This document shows, piece after piece, positions 1-10,054 of a DNA stretch of 26,391 bases (the first letter of the stretch is position 1; each line of letters starts with the position of its first letter). Under the pieces are notes generated by a model, which did no database searches, was not told the DNA's origin, and saw nothing but the letters and a program-made list of their open reading frames with translations. Origin of the DNA: Paramacrobiotus richtersi (taxonomy: Eukaryota; Tardigrada; Eutardigrada; Parachela; Macrobiotidae); contig JAQGAU010000552.1 in the NCBI GenBank assembly GCA_034698045.1, positions 1 to 26,391 on the forward strand. Direction: 5' to 3'. The position numbers were made by a program, and so were the translations under genes.

Positions 1-1356
1 CTTTCTTTCTTCGACATTGTCGATCGTGGGCGCTGTCGGTGCCGGTTGTCTATAAGAATAACAGAGCGTCCAGTCTTATGATTAGCCAGAAAATTGAGTA
101 CGGATATGTCAAGATATTCATAACCGCATGCACATCCGTCAGAACTTTATCTAAGTAATTATTATATAACCGCAATATACAGTATTTAGCAGGATTAATA
201 TACTACTTAAAAAGGCGGACTGACGTTGACCACACCATTAGATTTTCACATGAACGGATCAGCAAGTTTCAATAGTCGTACGACTATATGCACGCTTCTT
301 TAATTTGTTTACATTGACCAAAGCATGTAATGTTTTCGAGAGAAAAACTTTATCTTTTTTTATTCTCTGCGCTTAGTACACAGAACTATTCAGCGGAACT
401 GCTTATGCTGATAAGTTGTAAGAGCCGAGTAGTTTTTCGTTATCAGTTTCGCTATTATTATTAGCGCAGTTATTAGTTTCGCTAACTGCGTTTGCTATTC
501 GTTAACTGCATAAGCAGAAAATCACAGCTTTTGTTCCCGCCCAGAAATATTGCATTTGTAACAGAATTTTTTCTCGGGGGAACGGTGGAGTGGACGCCTC
601 CATCAACTCGAAGCTGTACATGTGCTGTGTAATAATTATATACCCTAATGTAATCGTCACTTACAGTCCAATGTCCACGTAGGGTTTTGTTATGTTCCCG
701 TTTGTCCAGCTCCAGCTGCCAGTTTCATAGGTCAACCCAATCCAGTAATAAGGGTACTTGTCAGTAATTCTTGCTTCTACCCATTGCTGTAAAAAAACTG
801 ATTTAGATGCCGTATACGTAGTGACGTGCCACGTAACGGTTATCCTTTGTCCTATGCCACGGTACGCAGTTATTTATTAATTATACTACTGATTATTGCT
901 TCGACGAAATGTCTTTCCAAATGGTTTTCACGATCTACACTCTTTTACTGTCTGTTCAAAACACCGCGCTGGTAGGATTTTTTTTCTTTATTATGTCTTA
1001 CTAATTCGTCATAAGATTCGAAAGTTGCAATTTCTCCTCCCCGCATTTGACATTCCAGGACCGATTCGCGAAAGGTTAATCTGACAGCATTGGGGCCATT
1101 GTATTCTTCGTCACCCGAGGCTTTAGGATTAAATACGAAGTAGCAGTCGTTGGTGCCCTTTCGGTTAAACCATTCCTGACCAGGGCACTGAGATCCCAGG
1201 ACGACACCTAAATTGCGTATATGCGTTTGAAACTTTATGTTTTTGGCATCAGAAAACAGTTCAAACAAGAACAAAGAATCTGTTGGACGTAGTAATTCAT
1301 TAGTGCTTACCGGCGAAAAATAAGAATATCGTGCCGGAAAAAACCAATGTCGACAT
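1..1356 (-). CDS. Secreted C-type lectin-like protein, partial (3' end beyond left edge)
   Basis: Exons in coding order: 1356-1311, 1207-1002, 786-665, 49-1 (runs off the window). Junction phases 1, 0 and 2 all match. The first 15 residues (MSTLVFSGTIFLFFA) form a hydrophobic signal peptide, with a likely cut near VVLG/SQ. The C-type-lectin-like domain (CTLD) follows: CPGQEWF, the second cysteine in NDCYF, the ES...C...GGEIA helix region, then WIGL and GSWSWTNG. The second half of the fold, with the last two cysteines, is not seen. The final exon (QPAPTAPTIDNVEERK) fits the variable loop just before it. Proteins of this family are secreted sugar- or protein-binding factors, often in immunity, but the ligand cannot be read here. 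The calcium-site motifs cannot be judged because that part lies outside the window. The neighbouring lectin on the same strand suggests a lectin cluster. The last exon is the least certain part. Confidence 0.78.
50..664. other. Last visible intron of the left lectin gene; short repeats only
   Basis: No coding signal was found in either strand. It holds an imperfect direct repeat (GTTATCAGTTTCGCTA at 439-454, GTTATTAGTTTCGCTA at 469-484) and a 10-base inverted repeat (CTGCTTATGC at 399-408, complement at 508-517) around it. No function is suggested. Confidence 0.5.
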
Positions 1357-2021
1357 GTTGCACGGCTTGACAATATTTGCTAGAGAACCATTGTAGCATC
1401 AGCCGTATACTGGCAAGGGTGCAGCGATTAGCAAAAAAATGTAGATGAAAAGCGGAAATGATTTTCTGTTGTAAATTTTGCCCAGACTGGACTACTTGAA
1501 AAGTGCTTGGGGAGGATCTAGATAATTTAATACCCTGGCGAAAGAGTGGGTGTACAAAGCTGGCCACATTTCCAGCAACGTGTTATTGTTCTGTTTTATG
1601 AGCGTACCATAACATTTTGATAAGTCTTTGTTTCTGGATCAAAAGAAGGAAAATAATTGTTGCGGTGTAATACATCTGTACGAAAGGTCAGTTATACGCC
1701 AGACAAAAGTTGATGGAACAATGCCGTTTACCACAAAGTGGTAAATGTTAACTTATCTCATGTGCTATAAACACATCAGATAACGCCACTTATATCTGTG
1801 ACAGGTTATGAACGTTTCTGTGTCGTACCAGGAATGTCTGTTACTGAAATTCCAACTATGTTTTTGTAATATAATTTCAAATCCTTATAATTAATTACTC
1901 ATTTTCTACAAGATTGGCAGCTTAAATGTTAAACGTCAAACAAAGGCAGAAGTACTACTCGCAGTGCTAGGTCATTGATTTGCTTGTTTTCGAAAAAAGA
2001 TTAAAAAGTGGTATTTATCAT

Positions 2022-2064
2022 TGCAGTTAAAATTTTTATGAGTGCAGTTAAAATTGTTTTATAG
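2022..2064. repeat. Two-copy tandem repeat, 21-base period
   Basis: TGCAGTTAAAATT occurs at 2022-2034 and 2043-2055, each followed by a T/A-rich tail ending in ATGAG or ATAG. It is a small local duplication in intergenic DNA. Confidence 0.6.
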
Positions 2065-2697
2065 TAATTACGAAACCTTCAGTAAGACACCCTTCGCGCT
2101 TGTTCTCCTGTAGGACTTCCGGTATGTTATACACCGTAGCTAAAATATACCGTTCTTATCGCCAAATGCGGTTTGCATCCATCGTGACAGTGCGAAATTC
2201 TGCGATAATACGAGCTGGTACTCGTATGTCATTCTGCCGAGACGGAAGCGATAAATAATTATATTATTAAAGACGCATCTAAATAAACAACGCCGATGTA
2301 AGGAAATTAATAAATAATGCACGGTAAACAAAAATATGGTGTTCGAACGAGATGTAAAAATGAAGAGATGTGAAGAATCTCCGGTACACTATACGCTGTA
2401 ATATTACACAGGGTACGGTAACTGTAAATCAAGAATTATGTGCAGCCTCCTTAAAAACTGCCCAAATATAATATCAACGCGACCAAAATAAATCTATCTA
2501 GCTCGTGGATTTTATTATGAAAACTAATCGGTGGGCTTGCCTTGTTGACGCAAGCTTTCATAATATATGTACTCCTTTCTTGATTATTTTATTAAATTGT
2601 TCCTTCGCATAGTTTTTCTTCAGACAAGAGTAGATAGCAACTTAGAGCCAAATCACAACGCCATAAAAAAATCACACATTCTCGTATTAGGTTTAGG

Positions 2698-2703
2698 TTT
2701 ATT
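2698..2703 (-). terminator. Candidate polyadenylation signal AATAAA for the membrane lectin
   Basis: The plus strand reads TTTATT, giving AATAAA on the coding strand about 140 bases past the stop codon. The position is reasonable, but the hexamer is common in AT-rich DNA. Confidence 0.35.
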
Positions 2704-2841
2704 AGTTTACAGTCCATGTACACAAGGGATGAAGTCCCTTATTAACGTACACAGACCATCATGAAATACTCAATCAACAAATGTAAATAAAAAGGATCTA
2801 CAAAAACAAGACAAGAAAAGGACAAATACAGAAATCGCTAA

Positions 2842-5800
2842 TTATGCGATCGAGATATCGGCTAGCGTCAGTTCAACCTTATAATTATGATCGCTGCTAT
2901 GGTGCCGCCGTAAATTAAAGCTCCGTTTGATATGCCTGCCGATACGATGGAAATATTCAGTGGCGAACACACTTCTTCCAGTATATATTGCATACGCCAG
3001 AAGTGTAACAAAGCTAGCAGAAAACAGCAATACGAATACGATCCATGATATTGTCACAGTCGACACTCCAGAATATTTATCCTTAATTGGCGCAACGAGA
3101 GTGGTACTTATAATTGGACCATTGTCCGCATCCATTTCCGTCGTAAATTGTGAACTTTGCGAATCGGGTGTTGAAATATTTAGGAAGATTGCTGTGGTAT
3201 TTGCTTCAGTGCTCGGATCTTGATCTGGAAAATGTACGTATAAATGCGCTTATGATCAGTATAATATAGTTACGAAGCAGGCGTCTGCGTGTACTATATG
3301 TATATGTATATTTTTACAGAATATGCACTTACTACCACAAGTGAGTGCTGATTATACCGTCCTATATGTAATGTAAGTTGTAATAATTTAAAGCATAATT
3401 TGCCGTCTTTTCTTAAGCAAGAATCGTATTTTTCTGCTGGAAGAACGTTAAAGTGCAAATGAAATAGATTCTTTGCTTTGGTCTGTGTTGCGTACCTAAA
3501 CGATTTTCACACAGAGCGTAAGACAGTCTTCGGGCACAATCTGTCAGGAACCATCTTCCTAGAGCGTTCATATAGGCACAATTTCGTTCATCCCTGTATG
3601 AAGAAGCATTTGTTTGGTCGACAACACTGCGTTCAAGGGCATGTTGCTGTTCTTTGTCTGTGCGGTAGAAGTTACTGTTTCCTCCGGACAACCAAGCTTC
3701 CGCCCTACCGGTTGAGTCCAGTAAATTTAGCGCTACACGAAATCGTGCATTTTCGTATATATCACGAATAGTGGCCAAAACGCCACCAAATTTTTGGCAT
3801 TTGAATTTTGCCTGATCCCAGTCTAGTGGTTCGTGAAGCTGGTTAACCAGAAAGCAAATCCCGTTTCTAAAGCGAAAGCCTTTCGGGCATCGCGGATCGA
3901 CGTCCGGTATTACGGATGTTAGCCTAGGATCTGCAGCGTGTAAAGAAGATATATACCGCGTTCTGTATGATACTTAAAATTTCACAGCTTTTTTACAAAT
4001 TAAGCATAATGAAATCATTTTTAAATGTTTTACTAATTCTATGTACCTGTCCTCGCCTTGCAGATGTACCCGTTCTTTTCAGTGCATTTGGTTATCCGCC
4101 ATAAACCTGTCTGAGCGTTTTCGTTCAACAGCGCGACGCATCCTGGCTACAACTTCAGGAAATTAAGTCAGGATATTGTTGTAAAGTATAAAAAGTATAC
4201 GAACTCTGTGCATAACGAATGTGCAATATAAATTGCTATACAAATATGCTCTTATGTATGGTTAAAGCTTGAATATTCAAAAATTTTGGTTATCCCAGTA
4301 CATACGTATACTCTTATATTCATCCCAGTACATACCAGTGCAACTGACGCGTCCGATATTGAAACGTTATCGTTCTTTACATCCCAGTTAGAGAAGAAGT
4401 ATGGACTTTCGTCCGTCCATGCAAAGTGGCCGGAACTGGTTTGAAGACCGATCCAGAATGCTGGTCCATAGTTTTTCAAAAATGAGACCAGAAGGTCATT
4501 CTCTAACGAATCAGATACGGAAACCAAGTCAGCCTTGGGTGCACCCGGTCTGGGTTCCAAAGCAGAGTGACAGACGTTATGGGCTCCTTCAAAAGTGTCT
4601 GTGCTGCGTCCGGAATGGAAATAGCAGAAGCTACCTACAGAATTTTAGTTTATGCAAATCCGGTACTTCCCACAGTTGGGTACCACCGTGCTCTCGTTAC
4701 ATAATGTACAGAATGGCCATACATTGTAATTTATCTGAAACCATATGTTTACTCATTAATATGTACACTTATTGACGACCTTGAAGTTCTTTACTTTGTC
4801 CCGAATTACTTGTTCTCAAAAATTTATGTTAAACAGGAAGGTGCTCACATCTCGCACCAAGTTAATTAGCCTCACCCTCTTCACGTATGATACATAATAC
4901 ATCATACATAGTGGCATGAGCCTTCTCTAGATCACTATTTCAGTACCTCCAGTTTCTCAATAAATAACTTCAAACCCTTCGTAGTTCTGCTTAGAAAATT
5001 TCCTGGCACATGGCAGTCTCTCTTAAAACGGTCAGCGGAAGATTGTTTTAAGTTACACAAGTGTTAGGCAAAACTGAACAATTTCAAAAGGGGAGCTCGA
5101 GTCTGACCATGGAGATAGTGTTAACGTTGTAAACATATCACGAGATATGTATGAGAAAAATATGGTTGTGCAGAATAGTACTAGATATAACCGTAGCACT
5201 AGCAAATTAATAGCAATATACTTAATCAACCTGAATACAAGTACCAAACGAAAAATTCAAATACAGTAGCAGCTATATGCATGTCGAGTTGACAGTTGGT
5301 TGCTTAACATTTCACAGCTTCTAATTTCCAAAAATCCACATCTAACGTAAAACTCAACAACGCGCACGAACTTCCAAGGGCACACATTTTCCATGCCTAG
5401 GTCAAAGCTGAACCCAAGTCCTTTTAATAAAATGGCTCACCTGATGACGGATCATTAACTTGGAATTTCGATATTGAGCTAATGCCATATGCATGTGATA
5501 ACGGTAAACTTGTTTCCTAAGGCTCGAACTAAATTTGTAAAAACTGTCAAGAATTATCGATGTTCAAAATTAATTTATAGAGTTTTCGAACGATTCGGGT
5601 GCGAAACGATCGGTTTCCCTTCATGAAACCTAAAAGCAAAGCAAATGTCCAGAATCATGACAGGTTATCAGCTGATAACCTCTGCTGAGGTCAATAAAAG
5701 GGTGTGCGTCGTCTATTAATTTTGACCAAAATGTCTTGGTAAACAACTTTGTATAATCGACAACAATGTAGTATTAAAACTATTCTGTATAAACAAAAGC

Positions 5801-6471
5801 AGACAAATCAATGTGTCAATTTTCATCACACTTATGTAATCACTGTTATACAGTTTGGTATGGCACTATACTGTATAAATATACACAACCACACACCAGG
5901 GTACTTTCAAAGTATTAGAATCGTAAACGTCTGGGAAATATAGTGAATTCTTTTGTAAGTGAAAATTTAATTTCATTCAGTTGCGCGCTTAACAGCCATG
6001 TGCAGATCTCGTACCATATTTTTTCCACCCAGGATAACAACCACCCTTCTCCCCCAGGAGACTGCTTGTATTATCGGAAAGACTGGAACCAATAATCCCA
6101 TCAATTATAAGGTCATTAACTGCCAAGCCTGGAGTGCTTGCGTCAGGGATAACTGCAACATAAACAACAGGATATACATAACGTCTGAAAAAAGTAACGC
6201 AATAATATAAGTTTGACACAATAAAGAAACACTAGCAGGCATCAACTGACCGCCCAACATTATTACAGAAATAAAACTATAACGAACGCAAACTATAAAA
6301 ATTTCATCATTGTTTTCATTAATCGATAGAATCATAAACGTAGGAGCCTTCGAAAATGTTTTTTCTGTTCAAGCCGGTAAAAGATGAGATAGACAAACCT
6401 GCTGGGAAAATTGATATAATTATAATTATCGTGCACTGTCCAAAGCACAAGATTGTTCGCGGTCTAACCAT
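2842..6471 (-). CDS. Type I membrane protein with two C-type-lectin-like domains
   Basis: Six exons in coding order: 6471-6399, 6152-6015, 4634-4336, 4146-4047, 3930-3496, 3224-2842. Phases 1,1,0,1,1 match at every junction and give 475 residues. Residues 1-24 are a signal peptide with a run of five isoleucines. A linker follows, then CTLD 1 at about 63-200 (CYPGWKKYGSFCYF, AFWIGLQ, HFAWTDE, final cysteines in LWRITKC and GYICK) and CTLD 2 at about 218-344 (CPKGFRFRNGICF, WDQAKFKC, GGVLAT, RWFLTDC, YALCE). A Ser/Thr-rich stalk with two N-glycosylation sequons (NTT, NIS) precedes a transmembrane helix at about 406-430 and a 45-residue basic cytoplasmic tail. Neither CTLD has an EPN or QPD motif or a WND motif, so calcium-dependent sugar binding by the classical site is doubtful. 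The overall plan resembles a short mannose-receptor-like surface receptor. I see no clear ITAM or YxxPhi signal in the tail. The ligand is unknown. Confidence 0.88.
4635..6014. other. Long second intron of the membrane lectin gene
   Basis: At 1380 bases this is the longest intron that I can bound on both sides. It separates the exon ending in the first CTLD cysteine (CYPGWKKY) from the rest of the domain; phase 1 matches on both sides (GGT codon split G|GT). Nothing coding was recognised. It contains a perfect 20-base palindrome, listed separately, and is a natural place for an enhancer. Confidence 0.6.
5662..5681. promoter_or_regulatory. Perfect 20-base palindrome with paired GATA sites and an E-box
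   Basis: AGGTTATCAGCTGATAACCT reads the same on both strands. It contains two inverted GATAA cores (TTATC and GATAA) flanking an E-box CAGCTG, and an AGGTCA nuclear-receptor half-site follows at 5688-5693. That combination looks like a transcription-factor platform inside an intron. The palindrome is seen directly; the regulatory role is inference. Confidence 0.4.
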
Positions 6472-8065
6472 CTTATGCAATTACTCCTGCAAAAATCCAG
6501 TTGTTGTTCTTTTGGAATCGAAGTCACAACCGTGATACAATGAAATACTGCCTTAAAACCAGATAGATTGAGGCGAATTAATTATAACAGCCAAAAGCAG
6601 AACGAAGTATTAACGCTCCTTTCGTAGCAGAGCAATGTTTTTTAAACAATGGTGGCGTACAACTTTTCTCAGAAGTTGTCTGAATTTCTGAGTACGCATT
6701 CGCTCTGTTAGTTCATGATCAGCGATATTTCATGCCTTTTTTAAAAACAAATCCATCCATGCAGCAATACAGATAATCTGCTTGATCTGCGTTATCTACG
6801 GATGAAAACGTTATCTCCGTTGTCTGTAAAGAGATGAGATAGAGCAAATATTCTGAACTCTTATCTCACTCGTTAGTCATAATCTGACCTTGGCTGCGCG
6901 TGAACAACATTAATTTTATAAGCATCGTACCGTACTTGAATGCATTTAATAATATGTCTAAACATCTGCGTCGCAGTAGTGTGTGTCATATTCATGCAAC
7001 GGTTCTCCGTACTGATTATCCTGTTTTTGCCATTCTGTTATATAGTAAAGACAGCTCGGTTACAACTACAATACTGCGAACCGCCAACGTGATTAATTGT
7101 GCAAGGTTTAAAAAGGAATTCGAACCTTAAAACTACAGCCTAACAATAAATAGAATGATTTTACCTATCGACAAACTTGGATTAGAAAACTAGCTGCAAA
7201 ACTAAAACAATCGATCTCTACGGCGGTCACATTAACAAGATGCGGGGCTTAATCTTTAAGCATGAGGACGGTCCCAGGATTGCTGATGTAATCGTTCGGG
7301 ATTACTCTTATAGCGTATTTTTTCCGGAATCATACTTTCTGTGGGATATACAGTAGCAGGCAACCCACGGTAATGCCCGTTCCTTGCTGTTTTACAAAAC
7401 GAAATGTTTGCCGGATATTGCGAGCTTGTTTATATAATTGTTTTGCTTATATATAAATTTGTTTATACAACGTTTTAGACTACAGCTGATTATTCGCACT
7501 CTTGATGGGTGCAACAAGAACACCGGTACCTATAACGATTGTGGGTTTCCACATCGATATCGGTTACCGTTACACGGTTACAGTGAGTATGCCATCCTCA
7601 GCTAGGTAATTCATATACATTCAAATCGGAACGGTCCTCCTTCCGAAGTCCGAACTGCTTAAACATTCAGTCTGTTATAAAAATAATAGTTTTCTTTAAT
7701 CTCTACTGCTGAATGTGGACAAATTACTGTATTAATTAGTACGAGAAGCCCACAAGGTATTAACCGTACACGAAGCTACAAAATTTACATGTAAGCAGAT
7801 CCATATTGTAAAAGATGCTGCGACGCATTAGCCAAATATCGCTATCACACCGGTACAGGTAGCATAAACCAACCATTTACCGAAGATATTTATTGATTAA
7901 TTCGTTCTATCGAATCAGAGCACCTATGGCAAGACCTGGGTATGCTGCTGGCACATTTCACGTCAATAATCGCAATACCTACCGGAATCGATAATTCTAT
8001 GTGTTTTCCTTTAACGTTCCTGCAGCTAATTCGAAGCGCATCAATTCCAGAAATAAACATTTATC
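6472..8065. other. Divergent intergenic region between the membrane lectin and IFT52
   Basis: The two genes point away from each other, so both promoters should lie here. GATAA/TTATC motifs recur around 6790-6870. A degenerate X-box-like site lies at 7919-7933 and a 17-base sequence shared with the TTC30 upstream region at 7783-7799. The small open frames (for example 6900-7130 plus) show no recognisable domain and are not called. A likely 3' splice site (AATTCCAG, ending 8050) lies 15 bases before the IFT52 start and may end a 5'-UTR intron. Confidence 0.5.
7919..7933. promoter_or_regulatory. X-box-like (RFX) candidate upstream of IFT52
   Basis: AGCACC-TAT-GGCAAG resembles the RFX X-box (GTNRCC, 0-3 spacer, RGYAAC), with a good right half and a poor left half. 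It sits about 130 bases before the IFT52 start, the usual distance for ciliary genes in nematodes. Two or three consensus positions fail, so this is a hint only. Confidence 0.22.
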
Positions 8066-9353
8066 ATGGGTCCTCAACAATTAGACCTAGTTTTTTCAGT
8101 GAGCAAAGGAGAAAAATTTTCCCCGGACAATGGATTAAAAACCTTATCTAAAAGACTCAAACAGAAATGGAGTATTGAAGTATCGAAAGACATTTTCCGT
8201 GAAGGCTTCTTATCCCGTTGCCGTTGGGTTATATTCGCATTCCCTCAACGAAAATTCTCCGTCTCGGAATTTAATCTACTAAAAACATTTTTAGAATCCG
8301 GCGGAAGTGTGTTTCTCTGGCTGGGAGAGGACAGCGACCAGGCCGTCCGCACCAATATCAATTACCTATTGGAAGAGTACGGAATGACAATTGGTACCGA
8401 CAGCGTTATCCGGGGAGTTTTTCAGAAATACTTTATTCCCAAAGAAGCCTTGATAGCCGATGGATATTTGCAGAAGATGTCCGCCAGTCAAAACACCGAC
8501 GCAAAGAGCCAGCAATCGTTCCTGTTTCCCTACGGGACGACGATAAAAGTGAAAGCTCCGGCTGTACCACTGCTAACAACCGGTTCTGCCTGTTTTCCTA
8601 TGCACCAACCCATTTGTGCTTTTTCACCCGTAGGGAAAGGGGGAAAGATCATGGTTCTCAGTTCTGCTTATACATTTGTTGACAGTCATATCGATAAAGA
8701 GAATAATTTGCTCCTTCTCGATCGGCTGTTTTCTCTACTGACCGCCGATAAGTTACCACGCTTCTTACCCGATGAATCCGATTTACCGGAAACGGAAGCA
8801 GTACTGGATATCGCTGAGAATTCACGTTCGGTCTTTCCTGTTTTGGATGCTACAGAAATTTCTTCGACGAAATTATCGAATACGTTTGACACATCGTTTG
8901 AGTTATCCGATTTAGCTCGAGTTGTGGAGGTGTTGCAGGTGTATGGTAAACTGAATCTACCGAATCAGCCATTGGCTTTAATCGCTCCGAAATTCGAAGG
9001 GACGTTGCCGGCGCTGCAGTCAGCGGTATATGTGCCGATGTTCGACGATGTACCCTTTCCACAGCTTGAAATGTTTGATTTTGAAAAGGAATTTGCTGCT
9101 GAAAAAGAAAAAATTAATCAAATATATTCCGAAGGTAGCACGAATTCAGCTTAAAATGTTACAGTATTTATGACTCACTTTTATGTTTTCAGCACGAAAT
9201 GCCCCCGAAAAACTGCAAGACTACATATCGGCTGTTGCAAATGCGCTGTCTATTGGGCCAGCATCGAATCCGCCTGCGACTTCTCCCAAGGAAGTGATTG
9301 AATTTGTGACCTCTCGGGTTTTAAATTTCAAAAGATCTGGATGGATGTCATAA
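8066..9353 (+). CDS. IFT52: Intraflagellar transport protein 52
   Basis: Two exons, 8066-9134 and 9193-9353, joined in phase 1 across a 58-base intron, giving 409 residues (vertebrate IFT52 is about 437). IFT52 is a core scaffold of the IFT-B1 complex that carries cargo along cilia; it bridges IFT88 and IFT70 and binds IFT46 through its C-terminus. Recognised by close similarity along the whole length: NGLKTLSKRLKQKW near the start, ESGGSVFLWLGE, TNINYLLEEYGM, KYFIPKEAL, the TGSACFP motif and the KGGKIMVLSSAYTF strand of the N-terminal GIFT domain (about 1-270). The C-terminal part has LDLARVV-like and FPQLEMFDFEKEF segments. The second exon supplies the last 53 residues, which match the family C-terminus, so the stop reached by reading through the first exon (9152-9154) is intronic. 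The start matches the family N-terminus; an upstream open frame at 7942 is in another frame. Most of the protein is in one exon, unlike its partner TTC30. Confidence 0.96.
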
Positions 9354-10054
9354 AAACTTATTACCACATTTGGTTTATCTCTTTTTAGTACACAATAGTT
9401 ACTTTGCTGTCAGTCGGAATGAAAGCAAAGGCCTGTAAATTAAAGATCCTTTGGCAGCTCGAGTGTAGTTTGCGACTTTGCGGTTAGCATAACACGTTGC
9501 TGTATGTCTCTCACATAAACATGATCTCATCTCGGCCTTCTGTTGATCGTAATGGTTACGAAACGTCAGTTAAAAAGTTCTTCGGCAATACTGAAAACTA
9601 ATCCGGTACGGTAATCCGGAAGAAATTATTCTAGTGCGACGGGCGGCATCCTGAAAAACAGCTCGCATAGCGCTCGATGTCTGATGTTTGTCAATGCTTA
9701 TGCCGATTTTGGAAAGTAAATGTTTCGTAACTCACAAAGTTTAAAAGGTATGTTGTATTCCCATGCCTGTACACTGGGTGCATTCAAAGATTTCCCGCTA
9801 CAGTACTGACGTAATGTATATAAGCGGTTTTCGTTGTCCAAGAGAAAAGTGGTTTCTAAACCACTTCCGGTTGCGATGGCCACAATGCGGCATACCGACC
9901 CGCCGACAAGGAACGCTATATGACATCAGCGTAGGTTAGCGTCTGGTTAACTTTACTATTAGGGAAAGGTTGTTTCTAAGATCTACGCATGTAAGAAAAT
10001 CCTATAGATTGCGCCGAATGGCCGTAATGTTCTTGAGTTCAAAAGTAGAGAAAC
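9354..10054. other. Intergenic between IFT52 and the first GST
   Basis: Both flanking genes are on the plus strand. The region holds the 3' UTR of IFT52 (no clear AATAAA close to the stop), the promoter of GST copy 1, and an exon-like minus-strand frame at 9736-9915, listed separately. No TATA box is obvious. Confidence 0.5.
9736..9915 (-). other. Orphan exon-like open frame, family not recognised
   Basis: This minus-strand stretch is open for 59 codons between a possible 3' splice site (ATATAG before 9915) and a strong 5' splice site (T|GTGAGT after 9736). It has no ATG. The peptide contains RIVAIATGSGLETTFLLD and NRLYTLRQY, which has the rhythm of a beta-propeller strand (RCC1-like), but this is only a resemblance. 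A possible next exon starts at TATTGCC after TTTTCAG around 9615 and would end quickly at a stop. No upstream exon was found before the GST start. It could be a relic exon or chance. Confidence 0.2.

Larger units (their letters stand above)
1357..2841. other. Intergenic: upstream of the left lectin, downstream of the membrane lectin
   Basis: The open frames here are short, lack family signatures and carry no matched splice sites. The part next to 1357 should hold the promoter of the left lectin; no TATA box stands out. A two-copy tandem repeat with a 21-base period starts at 2022 and 2043 (shared core TGCAGTTAAAATT). On the minus strand, AATAAA at 2703-2698 lies about 140 bases after the stop of the membrane lectin and is a candidate polyadenylation signal. 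Confidence 0.5.

Noticed and set aside
540-638. Possible next exon of the left lectin after GTACAG near 616
   Set aside because: It keeps the frame but lacks the expected lectin residues and ends at a stop; the exon at 1-49 fits the domain better.
2338-2350. GTTCGAAC resembling a tRNA T-loop
   Set aside because: No acceptor, D or anticodon stem can be folded around it on either strand.
6900-7130. 76-codon plus-strand open frame upstream of IFT52
   Set aside because: No recognisable motif, lies in promoter-type DNA, and its length is unremarkable.
8686-9062. Minus-strand open frames within IFT52
   Set aside because: They are antisense shadows of a clearly conserved coding exon.
9135-9154. 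IFT52 ending at the stop reached by reading through the first exon
   Set aside because: The next exon after a 58-base intron encodes a C-terminus matching the family; reading through would lose it.
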